DNA of 64,000 bases, taken from contig MU603998.1 of assembly GCA_025201845.1 (NCBI GenBank), positions 2,881 to 66,880 of the forward strand, given 5' to 3'. Below the pieces are notes generated by a model. It was not told the origin of the DNA. It searched no databases and worked only from the letters and a program-made list of their open reading frames with translations. This document shows positions 33,481 through 43,095 of this stretch, one piece after another (position 1 is the stretch's first letter; every line of letters starts with the position of its first letter). The translations under genes and the position numbers were made by a program. The DNA comes from Martensiomyces pterosporus. Its lineage: Eukaryota; Kickxellomycota; Kickxellomycetes; Kickxellales; Kickxellaceae.

Positions 33481-35085
33481 ATGATTCCACTCCGCTCAGC
33501 CTTTGAGATATTGACTGCGAAGCTGAACACCGTGCAGCATGCTGTAGCCTGTGTGACGGACCGGTACTCGTACACAGCTATCGCGGTGGCTCTCGGCGCG
33601 ACCTATCTCCTGGGAGCCGTGTCGTATGCCGTTTTCCTGTCGCCTCTACGCAACATACCCGGCAGCCTCATTCGTCGACTCACACTCCTGAAATACTATA
33701 TGGATGTGGTGCGCGGCATTGAGGCAGAAAAGACCGAGAGCAACTATCGCAGATACGGCGACATCTACCTGCTGGGCCCCAACCACGTCGCCATCTGCAA
33801 CCCAGCAGACTGCCGTCGCATCCTCAACTCGCAGGACTTTAAGAAAACGTTCCACTACCAGGCGTTTGCAGTAGTGGGCGACAACATGATGACAATGGTC
33901 AGCAATGAGAGGAACAACGAGATACGCAAGCTGATAGCGCCGGCATTCTCAGCCACTGGCCTGTCGCGGATGGAGCCGGCTATATTGCAGGCCAGTATTT
34001 GTGAGATTAAGCGCAAGTGGGACCAGGTCATTGGCGACAGTCAGCAGCAAGGCAAGCCGGCGGTGGTTAACTACTACATGGATGTGACACTGGCAGCATT
34101 TGACGTGATTGCCAGGCTGTGTTTCGGCGAGCACTCGCACTACCTGAGGGACAGCGACTGGAGAGTTGTCAACTGGGTCGAGAACTTCAACATAATGGGG
34201 ATGGCGCAGTATGTATTCAAACCCATTAGGTGGTTCCCATTCAGGCTCCTCAACGGCAAGCTTGAGCGCAGCTTGGCTGATTTACTGGCGTTTGCAAATA
34301 GAGCCATCCAGAAGAGGACCGAGTATCTAAACGAGCATCCCGCTCAGTCGGACAGGCCGAGCGATATCCTGCAAGCGATGATGGGTGCCCTGGAGCCCGA
34401 CGCCAAGATCAAGATGACCAAGTACCAGCTGCTTACGGAGACCATCGACATGCTCACGGGCGGCACAGCAACCATAGCGCAGACACTCACTTGGGCAATC
34501 CACTACCTCACACTATATCCCAGGGTGTACCAGAAGGCAGTTGCCGAGGTGCGCGGGCAGTTCGCAAGCGACCACCTTGTGACGTACAGGGATGGCCGCC
34601 AGCACCTGCCGTACCTAGAGGCAGTTCTGTACGAGGTGATGCGCATCCGCGGAGTCACCTCGCACTACGTCCCGCGCCTTGTGCCCGAGGGCGGGGCAAC
34701 CTTTTGTGGCCACCACCTGCCTGGAGGCACCTTTGTCTACGTAAACATTGCAGCTGTCCACATCCATGCAGACATCTGGGAAGAGCCCGAGAAGTTCCTA
34801 CCTGAGAGGTTTGTGGACAATGAGGACAACAGGCGCAAAATTATGATATTTAACCCCGGCGTGAGGATTTGTCCAGGGCGCAACCTGGCGTGGCTGGAGA
34901 TGATTACCACCCTGGGCAATTTGCTGAAGGACTACGATATCAAGGTCACCGACGATTCGCTGTTTGGGCCCGACAATGTCGACTCGCAAGGAGTGCCTCT
35001 GGTGATGCCCAGGATACAAATCCAGACCACGGGGCCGATGTTTCCTGAGCGCGACTGTCGCGTGGCCATCTCCAAGCACGTCTGA
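33481..35085 (+). CDS. Cytochrome P450, array member 4, with non-canonical I-helix
   Basis: Encodes 534 residues. N-terminal anchor (AIAVALGATYLLGAVSYAVF), hinge SPLRNIPG, K-helix EVMR, LPERF, heme loop FNPGVRICPGRNLAW with Cys464. The I-helix oxygen-activation motif reads GGTATIA where members 1-3 have GTDTT or SDTT. The acidic residue is Ala and the second Thr is Ile. In classical P450s the acid and Thr help proton delivery for O2 cleavage; families that use pre-reduced oxygen or rearrange peroxides can lack them. It is the most diverged of the five, but the heme loop is intact, so it is probably a folded enzyme with altered chemistry. Confidence 0.9.
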   Translation: MIPLRSAFEILTAKLNTVQHAVACVTDRYSYTAIAVALGATYLLGAVSYAVFLSPLRNIPGSLIRRLTLLKYYMDVVRGIEAEKTESNYRRYGDIYLLGPNHVAICNPADCRRILNSQDFKKTFHYQAFAVVGDNMMTMVSNERNNEIRKLIAPAFSATGLSRMEPAILQASICEIKRKWDQVIGDSQQQGKPAVVNYYMDVTLAAFDVIARLCFGEHSHYLRDSDWRVVNWVENFNIMGMAQYVFKPIRWFPFRLLNGKLERSLADLLAFANRAIQKRTEYLNEHPAQSDRPSDILQAMMGALEPDAKIKMTKYQLLTETIDMLTGGTATIAQTLTWAIHYLTLYPRVYQKAVAEVRGQFASDHLVTYRDGRQHLPYLEAVLYEVMRIRGVTSHYVPRLVPEGGATFCGHHLPGGTFVYVNIAAVHIHADIWEEPEKFLPERFVDNEDNRRKIMIFNPGVRICPGRNLAWLEMITTLGNLLKDYDIKVTDDSLFGPDNVDSQGVPLVMPRIQIQTTGPMFPERDCRVAISKHV

Positions 35086-35381
35086 GTGTATGCGACAGTC
35101 CAGCGGTTTCTATTTTTTTTCTATACCTCTAGCAGCCGCGCATGGAGTTTTGAGCGTATATCCTATTCGGTGACCCATTCACATGCTGGCTACATTCACT
35201 CTGCAGCCACCCCACGTTATCGCGCAGCCATCGCTGCTCTCCATGCATAATCTGCTATTCGAGCAAGCAAGTAGAGACGACTTGTTTGCCATACGCATCT
35301 ATCCCTTCTTGCCTTGGCTCTATCCAACCAAACGCCCTCTCTATATATTTTCTCTCTCTCGCTATTAACTAAAACGCTTCT

Positions 35382-36938
35382 ATGGCTATTTACCAGTGCC
35401 TCACGTCCAGGGAGCTTCCCTACTGGCGGTTCACCGCCATCGCCTCTGTCACCTACGTGGCCTACCGCGTCATCTACACGTTTTTCTTCTCGCCGTTCCG
35501 CAAGATCCCCGGGCACCCGCTGGCGAAGCTGACCAGCCTGCACCTCAAGCTTGTTGCAGCGATGGGCCGCATCGCTGATGCTGTCGAGGAGGATTACTAC
35601 GAGTTTGGCGACATCTATGAGATTGCGCCCGGCATGATTATCCTCAGCAACCCAGCAGAGTGCAAGCGCGTTCTGGGCACACACAATTTCAAAAAGTCGG
35701 ATATCTACCAGGCGTTTGCTATCGTCGGCGATTCCATATTTACCACACAGTCGGCGGATGTGAGCAGTGCGCGGAGAAGACTACTGGGGCCAGCATTCAC
35801 GCACGGGTACTTGAGTAGGATGGAGCCGACCATACTGGAGTGCGGCATTGTGTCGCTAAAGAGAAAGTGGGACAAGATGCTGAGCGAGCCAGGCGCTGAC
35901 GGAAAGGTCGTGGTGGAGTACTCGAGGCAGTTTTCGCTGGCTGCCTTCGATGTCATTAGCACGCTGATGTATGGCCAGAGATTCAACTCCCTTGGCGACT
36001 TCAAAATCAGCCATGTCAGGTGGATCGAGGCATTCACCACCCTGGGCCTGCTGAAATTCGCCATGCCGTTCGTCTCCAGATTCCCAGGCAGTCTCCTGGT
36101 GCAGGGACTCATCGGTCGAGTAAGGGATTTTACCAGGTTCACCGATGGTGCGACCGAAAGGCGCCGCAAGCTGCTGCACGAGATGAAGGAGGGCGAGGAC
36201 AGACCAAATGACATTCTACAAGCTCTCATCGATGCCGAGGACCCCGAAACAGGCGCTAGACTGACTGCGACGGAAATGACCTCCGAGAGCACCCTGATGC
36301 TCATAGCTGGCACGCATACGACGTCGCCCACCTTGGCGTGGACCCTGCACTACCTCCTCCTCTATCCAGAGGTGTACAGGAAGGCCGTGCAGGAGGTGAG
36401 AAGCACGTTCCTGCGCCACCACCTGATCAGGTACACAGAGGGCCGCTCCAAGCTGCCGTACCTCGAGGCATGTCTCTATGAGTCCATGCGCATCCGCTCT
36501 ATTGCCGGTCTGTTTATGCCCCGCGTAGTGCCCAAGGGCGGAGCCACGTTCCAGGGCCACTACTTGCCGGAGGGCACGCAGATCGGACTGAGCATTGCCG
36601 GGATGAACCACCACCTCGGCACCTGGGAGAATCCGCAGACATTTAGGCCAGAGAGGTTTCTGGAGGACAGGACGGCCAAGCACAGGATGCTGTCGTTTAG
36701 CACAGGCGTGCGAATCTGCCCGAGCAGGAATCTGGCGTGGGTAGAGATGATACCGGTTCTGGCCAACTTGCTGAAGGACTACGATATGGAGCTGCCAGAG
36801 GACTCGCTGTTCAAGCCGAGTAGGCTGGATGGCAATGGAAACCCCGTGGTGATGCCGCGTTTGCAGACGCTCACTGTCGCGCCAAAGTGCCAGGAGAGAG
36901 ACTGCCGAGTGGTCATATCGGCCGCTCCTGACTACTAG
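35382..36938 (+). CDS. Cytochrome P450, array member 5, with altered I-helix and heme loop
   Basis: Encodes 518 residues. A tatatatt tract (35343-35350) lies about 35 bases upstream of the ATG. Anchor (FTAIASVTYVAYRVIYTFFF), hinge SPFRKIPG, K-helix ESMR, RPERF. The I-helix is AGTHTTS, with His where an acid is expected. The heme loop is FSTGVRICPSRNLAW: Cys446 is present, but the Gly two residues later is Ser (codon AGC at 36723-36725, one G-to-A change from GGC). The reading frame is otherwise full length. This may be an enzyme with shifted activity or an early stage of decay. Confidence 0.9.
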   Translation: MAIYQCLTSRELPYWRFTAIASVTYVAYRVIYTFFFSPFRKIPGHPLAKLTSLHLKLVAAMGRIADAVEEDYYEFGDIYEIAPGMIILSNPAECKRVLGTHNFKKSDIYQAFAIVGDSIFTTQSADVSSARRRLLGPAFTHGYLSRMEPTILECGIVSLKRKWDKMLSEPGADGKVVVEYSRQFSLAAFDVISTLMYGQRFNSLGDFKISHVRWIEAFTTLGLLKFAMPFVSRFPGSLLVQGLIGRVRDFTRFTDGATERRRKLLHEMKEGEDRPNDILQALIDAEDPETGARLTATEMTSESTLMLIAGTHTTSPTLAWTLHYLLLYPEVYRKAVQEVRSTFLRHHLIRYTEGRSKLPYLEACLYESMRIRSIAGLFMPRVVPKGGATFQGHYLPEGTQIGLSIAGMNHHLGTWENPQTFRPERFLEDRTAKHRMLSFSTGVRICPSRNLAWVEMIPVLANLLKDYDMELPEDSLFKPSRLDGNGNPVVMPRLQTLTVAPKCQERDCRVVISAAPDY

Positions 36939-37071
36939 CCCAGCAGCTGTCACCGGGCGAGCGGCGTTGATGCCTCTTATTCTTTATCTTGGCTGTTTTG
37001 TGGTATTGAAATGAGCAATGCCCAATATGCTACTTTTGCTTGGTTTGTACATGTGGCCGCGGCGCCCCTGC

Positions 37072-39453
37072 TCAGACGACTAAGAGCACAATTGACCCAG
37101 CTATGCACCAGGCAAGCAGGGCAGTTGTCAGTGCCGTCGCTACCACATACACCTTTTGGTTGGCAGCACTGGGCTCCAGAATGGCCACAGAATTGCCGTC
37201 ATCTTCGTGGCGGGCCGCACTGGAGGTGGGCGGCTGCTGCTCCGAGGGCGATTCGGCAGGAGAAGGGAGTGTTGGTTTATGCAGAGATGCAGCTTGTGAT
37301 GTTGCTAGATTACAGGTCTCATCCTCCTCCTGGCTACCACCGCCTGGTCTGGTGCCATTCGCCGTTGGTTCTCGACTGCTCCTCTGGTCTGGACTCTGCT
37401 GTTGATGGCTAATTGCCATAAGCAGCAGCCTCACAGCATGGTCGCCATCCAAGTACCATGCAGGTATTGCGTTGAGCAAGCACAGGGCCAGCGAGAACGA
37501 CAGAATATACTGCAACAGCGACTCGACCCACGACGGCAGCTGGTAGGGCAGCCACTGCCACCTGGGCATCAGCGAACTCACATGCACATCGAGCCACAAG
37601 GCCGCCAATGATCCTGCATATATTGTCATCTCGCCCTGCTGCTCGGCATCATGGGCTGAGTGGGGTGGAGGGCGGTAGTATATGCGAACAACGCGGCTGC
37701 TGGGATACGGAGAACTTGGAATCACGCACACGTTGTCGCCTCCACGCACACCAAAGGCCATTCCACTGCCTCGAGACTCGCGCGCCTGGCAGTCGTGGTC
37801 AGATTGACAGCGCAGCGGCCCAGCTCGCTCCAGCACCGACCGCAGATCAAAGCACATAGGGGCAGGAGATGAAGGCGGCAAGGGACGCACGCGCATAATC
37901 GTCACCGGTCGCTGTCTCTGCTTGCTACGCAAGATGATGTCTGCGCTCGCGGTTGTTGTGTTCCCAGCAGAATGCTGGCGGTGGTATTTCTCAAAGCAGA
38001 ATATGCTGTCGTCGGGGCTCTCTCCAAGCGGATACCGGGGCGACATCTCACAGCACAGGCCGTCGTCTGCGTCCTCGCTCAGCGAGGCGCAAAACCCAGC
38101 TTTCGACGTGTCGTGGTTAGACTCTGTAGCCGTCAGCACGCGGGTCCATCGCGCAATTGGCGAGGCACCAAACCGGTCGCCCTCTCTGCCTGTGCCTGCA
38201 GCAGCGCTGCTGCTGGCATTGGAAGCGGACAGGGCGACATCATCAACCCTGTATATGGTGCTCAACAGCGGAATGCGTCCATAGAACGGCGACGACTTTG
38301 CAATATCAACGACTACCACGCCGTCGTTTGCCTTGGCCCACCCCGAGCACTCAAACACCCGTGTCAGACCACCCGAATACACCAGCAGCCAGGCAACGAG
38401 AGCAGTCAGGGCGTTGTGCCAGACGCCTGCGCAGACGACCTGCAGCTGGTGCCTGACAGGCGCAGCGTCCAGCTTGTCTTTGGGCAAGTCGACGAATGCG
38501 CCAGGGTAGATGCCCATGAAAAAGACGCCGAACCTGCGCATGCGGATACCAGCCCTTGCTGCTGCGATGGCGTGGCCCAATTCGTGGGCAACCGCACAGA
38601 TGGCCAGCGATATGATGTAGTACCAGATGTGGGCAATAGGCAGTGTGATTCCCGGAATGATTGGGCGAAGCAGCTGCTGCCCGTGGTCCTGGTGGTGCTC
38701 GGCAGCGTCGATAAATCGCTTACCAAAGCGGCTCTGCTGCTGCTGATGCGCGGTGTCATGTGGCAGCGCCTGGAGATACGTGGAGTTATTCTGGGCATCT
38801 GACGTGGCTGCATCCGAAGCGCTGAACACTGCCGTAAGCCAGCCCAGGACTGGCGCAAGCACTCCTCCACCCTGCACACCAGCGTTGGCTGGGGACACAT
38901 TGCACCCGAGCCTCTGTGCAATGCCCGCCGAGATCTGCACTCCGGCGGCTGCCAAGAACACCAAGCACAGCACCATGCTGGCGATCGCCACATACACGCC
39001 CAGCGTGTAGAACCAGTCGCCCAGGGCACTGCGCGCCAGTGCGCAGTTCGCCCACCGCACCACCACGTCGTTGAGTGCCTGTGTTGTGAACCGCAGGTGC
39101 AAGGGCGAGGCCAGCTCAATCGTGTGCTTGGGCTCAAGCGGATCGGCCTGCTCCACATGCTGCGTTTCGGCTCTGCGTGATGGCGAATCTGTTGGGGCAG
39201 CTGAGGCGCTGGGCGAACGGCGATCAATCTCGATTGCGCGCGATACATCGCCGTCGCTGTCCCTGGCTTCCTGGCTCCTCTCCCGCCTTAGCGCGCCCCA
39301 AGAAAGCGCCAGCCTGGGATGCCCGCTGCAGCCAGTGTTTGTTTCAGCGGGTCGCTTCCAGACGCGGACGAGGAGACGGAAGCATATGTTGACTGTGGCC
39401 CACGCGCCGATAAACCCGAGGGCGAGGGCGAACGGCGAATGCGCGCCCTCCAT
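37072..39453 (-). CDS. Site-2 protease family intramembrane zinc metalloprotease
   Basis: Encodes 793 residues from the ATG at 39453 (MEGAHSPFALALG). The frame is open for 66 codons upstream, but that part reads as Pro/Leu/Ser-rich leader. HELGH at residues 290-294 lies in a membrane segment and supplies two zinc ligands and the catalytic Glu. LLNAIPAWYLDGDHAVRLLL around 659-678 carries the third ligand, Asp669. The hydrophobic VCAGVWHNALTALVAWLL follows the first motif, as in animal S2P (MBTPS2). Between the two active-site helices sits a long Cys-containing luminal region, longer than in simple S2Ps, plus a Ser/Gln-rich insertion before the last membrane helix. Likely role: cleaves a membrane-bound transcription factor (SREBP/ATF6-like) in Golgi or ER. 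Confidence 0.85.
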   Translation of the reverse strand: MEGAHSPFALALGFIGAWATVNICFRLLVRVWKRPAETNTGCSGHPRLALSWGALRRERSQEARDSDGDVSRAIEIDRRSPSASAAPTDSPSRRAETQHVEQADPLEPKHTIELASPLHLRFTTQALNDVVVRWANCALARSALGDWFYTLGVYVAIASMVLCLVFLAAAGVQISAGIAQRLGCNVSPANAGVQGGGVLAPVLGWLTAVFSASDAATSDAQNNSTYLQALPHDTAHQQQQSRFGKRFIDAAEHHQDHGQQLLRPIIPGITLPIAHIWYYIISLAICAVAHELGHAIAAARAGIRMRRFGVFFMGIYPGAFVDLPKDKLDAAPVRHQLQVVCAGVWHNALTALVAWLLVYSGGLTRVFECSGWAKANDGVVVVDIAKSSPFYGRIPLLSTIYRVDDVALSASNASSSAAAGTGREGDRFGASPIARWTRVLTATESNHDTSKAGFCASLSEDADDGLCCEMSPRYPLGESPDDSIFCFEKYHRQHSAGNTTTASADIILRSKQRQRPVTIMRVRPLPPSSPAPMCFDLRSVLERAGPLRCQSDHDCQARESRGSGMAFGVRGGDNVCVIPSSPYPSSRVVRIYYRPPPHSAHDAEQQGEMTIYAGSLAALWLDVHVSSLMPRWQWLPYQLPSWVESLLQYILSFSLALCLLNAIPAWYLDGDHAVRLLLMAISHQQQSPDQRSSREPTANGTRPGGGSQEEDETCNLATSQAASLHKPTLPSPAESPSEQQPPTSSAARHEDDGNSVAILEPSAANQKVYVVATALTTALLAWCIAGSIVLLVV

Positions 39454-39904
39454 TCGACAAAGCAAATACAAAGAAGAAAGGCGGGGTGAGCGGTTGCTTG
39501 GAAGATGCGCAGAGGGAATTCGGGGCTCAATTTTGGAAAGCGGCAAGAGGCGTAAGGGGGGAGGGAATGAGGTGGAGTGGAGTGGAGTGGAGAAGAGAGG
39601 GAGGCGCAAAATGGACGGGCATGGAAGGATACTCCACCCAATGGCGCCCAATCACCAGGGAGAGAGCCAGTATCCACGCACTGGAGGCGGAAATCAATGG
39701 AGGGCAGCGATGTATGCTTCCCGATACTGCGTTTCTTCGCCACCAGGCCAAGGCGTGAAACAGAAAGGCGCTGTGCATCTTCGATTGAGGGGTGCATGCA
39801 TTTGCCAGCAGCCGCAATCATGTGCCAATGGCGGTGTGTGGTGGTTTGTTTAGGGCCGATTCAAGACGATCTCTCAACAAAAAGAAAAGCGACTAGTAAA
39901 TGCC
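39454..39904. other. Intergenic region with GGAGT pentanucleotide repeat
   Basis: A 450-base spacer between the tandem minus-strand S2P and dehydrogenase genes. Purine-rich on the plus strand, with (GGAGT) repeats at 39573-39592. It is pyrimidine-rich in the transcript direction and probably S2P promoter/leader. Confidence 0.5.
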
Positions 39905-41185
39905 TCAGCTCAATGGCGCCGTTTTCTGTGCGTCCTTGGGCGGGTTGATGCTATCTAATACAGGTGCCGCATGCGTGTTGGCGGCAATCAGCACTTCGGT
40001 GAACTTGACCAGCCTCTCCTGCTCCTCCACGCTCAGGGCATCCGGATGCATCACGGCCTCCTGCTCGCGCGCGTAGTATCCACCCGTCTTGCCCTGCACG
40101 TCGGCGCCCAGGGCCAAGTAGACCGACGTCACAGAGCCCTTTACCTGGTCGTGCCACAGCCAGTTTCTGAAGTCGTGGATCCCAGGCAGCGTGGAGAACG
40201 CCACGTACCTGTAGATGCCCGTGGCCACGAGTCCGGGGTGAAACGCGTTCACGGTTACCTGCGTGCCCTCCAGACGCCTGGCCAGGGCGTTGGAGTAGAC
40301 TAGCAGCGCCAGCTTGCTGGTGGAGTAGTTGATGAAGCGGTTGAATCTCCACACATGCGTCACCCGCGTATAGTCAAGGCAGCGCACCATGCAGGCTGCA
40401 ATCGACGACGCAATGGTGATTCTTGCGCTCCCGGACTGCTTCATCACATCCAGAAGCTGGCTGATCAGCTTGTAGTGCCCGACAAAGTTGGTCCCAAACT
40501 GGGACTCCAGGCCGTCGTACGTGGTGTCGTAGTGGTTGAACGCCACGCCGGCATTGCAGACGAGGAGATGCAGCCTGTCGTGGTCCCTCTTGAACTCGTC
40601 GACGAACCGATCGATCGACTGGAACGAAGCCAGGTCGAGCTCCATCATGCTGAACGAGTCAAAGAGACCCGTTGCCATCTGCAGCTGCTTGAGTGCCTGC
40701 TGCCCGCGCTTCAGGTTGCGGCATGCCAGGATGGTCGTGTACCCTGCCCTGGCGACTGCCTTTGCCGTCTCGAACCCGATGCCACCGTTGGCTCCAGTCA
40801 CTATTGCAACTCTGCGCCTTGGAGGCGCCTTTGCGTCAGGCCGAGTCGAGTGGGCTCCTGCGTCGTGCATGGCGCGGTGCTCCCGGATGTACTGGTTGAT
40901 TTTCTCCTCGGAGTTGGTCTGGCTGTGGAACACGCGGTGGACAACGCAGTAGGCGCCCTCCCAGTACGATAGCATGGCCACTATGGCAATGCCTGGGAGC
41001 CACAGGCGGTGGTACATCCACAGCGTCTGCGTCTCAAGCATATTGACAATATTGCACAGCCACATCTCGTCTGAATTTGAAGCGGGATTGAGTTGGGTGT
41101 ATTTGTGAGAGTACGGTAGTTGGGCGAGAGCAGAACAAGAAGCTCTTGCTGCCTCGGACATCTGGCAGAGCAGGTTGGCAGGCAT
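39905..41185 (-). CDS. Membrane-anchored short-chain dehydrogenase/reductase
   Basis: Encodes 426 residues. A membrane segment (LWLPGIAIVAMLSYWEGAYCVV, about residues 61-82) precedes a Rossmann SDR domain. TGANGGIG at 130-137 binds NAD(P), NAG at 211-213 stabilizes the fold, Ser in ITIASS (260-261) and YSTSK (Tyr287, Lys291) form the catalytic set, and HPGLVATG at 316-323 follows, as in retinol-dehydrogenase/WW-domain-oxidoreductase-like members. Probably an ER- or lipid-droplet-associated reductase of a lipid-type substrate. The start is uncertain: Met41 (at 41065) would give 386 residues beginning just before the membrane helix and leave more room for a promoter after the upstream Prp17 stop at 41395. 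Confidence 0.85.
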   Translation of the reverse strand: MPANLLCQMSEAARASCSALAQLPYSHKYTQLNPASNSDEMWLCNIVNMLETQTLWMYHRLWLPGIAIVAMLSYWEGAYCVVHRVFHSQTNSEEKINQYIREHRAMHDAGAHSTRPDAKAPPRRRVAIVTGANGGIGFETAKAVARAGYTTILACRNLKRGQQALKQLQMATGLFDSFSMMELDLASFQSIDRFVDEFKRDHDRLHLLVCNAGVAFNHYDTTYDGLESQFGTNFVGHYKLISQLLDVMKQSGSARITIASSIAACMVRCLDYTRVTHVWRFNRFINYSTSKLALLVYSNALARRLEGTQVTVNAFHPGLVATGIYRYVAFSTLPGIHDFRNWLWHDQVKGSVTSVYLALGADVQGKTGGYYAREQEAVMHPDALSVEEQERLVKFTEVLIAANTHAAPVLDSINPPKDAQKTAPLS

Positions 41186-41394
41186 AGCTGGCAGGGATTG
41201 AAGCCAGGCGCTTCAATATTGCTGCGCAGTAAATTGGCATTCGCTGTTGCTGCCCACACATGTCTCCAAATTCAGGCAGCACAGCGTAAAAGCAGTAGCG
41301 CCTCAATATTCCGAGTAGTTAATTCACGAACCCAGACAAAAACGGACAAGCATGCCGTAGCAGCTGCACAGGATAGCAGAATAGACAGTGCCAG

Positions 41395-43095
41395 TTAGTC
41401 CCAGTACTTGATGGTGCCATCCCACGAGCACGTCGCCACCTTGGACGTCTCCCTTGGGTGCCATGCCGACCCAATGGCGACCTTGTCGTGCGCCTTCCAC
41501 TTTCCAAGCACCCTTGCGCTCTGCCAGTCCCAGCACCACACCTGGCCCTCTGCATCCCCCGAGGTCAGGATCTTTCCATCCGGCGAAAACGACGGCTGGC
41601 ACGCATATCCAGCCGTCAGGTGGCCTGAAAACTCCTTCCTCCGGTGCGGCTTGATCCTCTCGCCAGCGCTGTACACAACAATCCGGTTGTCCATGCTCTG
41701 TCCCGCAAACCACTTTTCGTTGGGATGCAGAGCCACCGCAGGCACCGAGTGCATCGAAGGGTCAGCCACCAGCTTGATCACCACCGGAATGCCAAACTCC
41801 CACACCCTCATGGTCTTGTCGTCGCTGGTGGAGATGAACCGGCGGTTGGAGTCGAAGAACGTCAGCGAGTTGATGGCGCCCAGATGCTGGTCGTACTCTT
41901 GCACCACTTCGTTCGAGCGGATGTCCCACTGCACGATCTTCTTGTCGCCCTGCCCGACAAGGAAGATGTTCGGGTCCTCGGGGTAGAAGCGGGCGACGTA
42001 GGGGATCTTGCCGCCAGCAGAGAACCGCTGCCGGCACTTGCCGGTCTCCGTATCCCACAGTTTGGTGTACTTATCGTACGAGGACGACAAGAACGACTGG
42101 CCATCGGGCGCAAAGCTAATGTCGCGCACAGCCTTGCTGTGCCCTATGTACGTTCGCAGGTGGGTTAGCGACGAATGTGTGTCGTAGATCTTGACCAGCC
42201 CGTCCATGCCGCTCGACAGGAGCAAGTGTCCCGAGTCGGGGATGAACCGGATGGCGCTTACGCCACCCGTGTGTGCCTTCCACTCCTTGACCATCCGCTT
42301 CGGCACAAAGCAGTGCTGGTCGCCCACCTCGCCCTGCCTCAGCTCCATCGGCACGTGCATGTACGTCCGCCCCTGGTAGTCGCACTCAGCCTTGCCGTGG
42401 AATATCGTGCGCTCGTCCTGCCCCTCCACGTAGGCATGCTTCGTGCTCTTTCTGGCAGGACCCGTGGGCTGTGCGCCCTGTGAGGGCGGCTGGTCGCCTG
42501 TGTACTCCGCCATGCGCTTTTCGTACTCCGCCAGCTGCTCCGCCGACGGCCCCGCGACTTGGCCCTTCGTTTCACCCTCGTATCCGGCCCATGGTCCCAG
42601 ATACGCGTTCTCCCCGTCGAGCACCGAGGCGTCGCCCCTCTTCCTGCGCCTCAGCCCGCAATTATTCCTGCGCCTGGCATCGCCACCTTCCTGCGTGCTC
42701 ACAGTGCGGTTTTCGGCGCCAATACTCGGATCATATGCCACGCCGCTTTGCCGGAAGGACCGCTCCTGCTGCCGGAACATCGTTTCGTCGACTGCCTGCG
42801 CCTCTGCTCGGCCACTCGCCAGAGACCGGCTCTTACTTGAGATCGACCCTTCGGTGTCCAAGGGGCCCACAAGGGGCTGGGAGAGGACCGCGTACGGGAT
42901 GTTGTATGTGATTTCCTTTTGATCTGGGTGCACGTACCCTGCCAGCTCGTTGGAGGAGGGCAGGCGTCCGCCCACATCGGGTGCTGTGTCTACGACGTAC
43001 TTGCGCACCACCGGCTGGGCGTGGATCGGGGATGAGCGCTCATCGCCGCTCCCGTTGTCGGACGAGTCTGACCCGTATGCATTAATGGAGTCCAT
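41395..43095 (-). CDS. PRP17: Pre-mRNA splicing factor Prp17 (Cdc40), WD40 protein
   Basis: Encodes 566 residues from the ATG at 43095 (MDSINAYGSDSSDN). The frame is open upstream, but the Prp17 N-terminus typically starts with this acidic Ser-rich stretch. Family hallmarks precede the propeller: PYLGPWAG-type segment (AYLGPWAGYEGE near 164-173), FHGKAECDYQGRTYMHVP at 232-249, and HCFVPKR at 261-267. The C-terminal half (270-566) is a seven-bladed WD40 propeller, closing with IKYWD. Prp17 acts in the spliceosome in the second catalytic step. Length matches human CDC40 (579 residues). Its start is 330 bases from the divergent FKBP gene. Confidence 0.92.
   Translation of the reverse strand: MDSINAYGSDSSDNGSGDERSSPIHAQPVVRKYVVDTAPDVGGRLPSSNELAGYVHPDQKEITYNIPYAVLSQPLVGPLDTEGSISSKSRSLASGRAEAQAVDETMFRQQERSFRQSGVAYDPSIGAENRTVSTQEGGDARRRNNCGLRRRKRGDASVLDGENAYLGPWAGYEGETKGQVAGPSAEQLAEYEKRMAEYTGDQPPSQGAQPTGPARKSTKHAYVEGQDERTIFHGKAECDYQGRTYMHVPMELRQGEVGDQHCFVPKRMVKEWKAHTGGVSAIRFIPDSGHLLLSSGMDGLVKIYDTHSSLTHLRTYIGHSKAVRDISFAPDGQSFLSSSYDKYTKLWDTETGKCRQRFSAGGKIPYVARFYPEDPNIFLVGQGDKKIVQWDIRSNEVVQEYDQHLGAINSLTFFDSNRRFISTSDDKTMRVWEFGIPVVIKLVADPSMHSVPAVALHPNEKWFAGQSMDNRIVVYSAGERIKPHRRKEFSGHLTAGYACQPSFSPDGKILTSGDAEGQVWCWDWQSARVLGKWKAHDKVAIGSAWHPRETSKVATCSWDGTIKYWD

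Noticed and set aside
27665..36938. Classical secondary-metabolite gene cluster
   Set aside because: No backbone synthase or pathway regulator is present; P450s and MFS proteins alone are common family expansions.
36216..36953. 245-codon open frame antisense to P450 member 5
   Set aside because: Similar antisense frames occur in all the P450 paralogues, so it comes from codon bias rather than coding.
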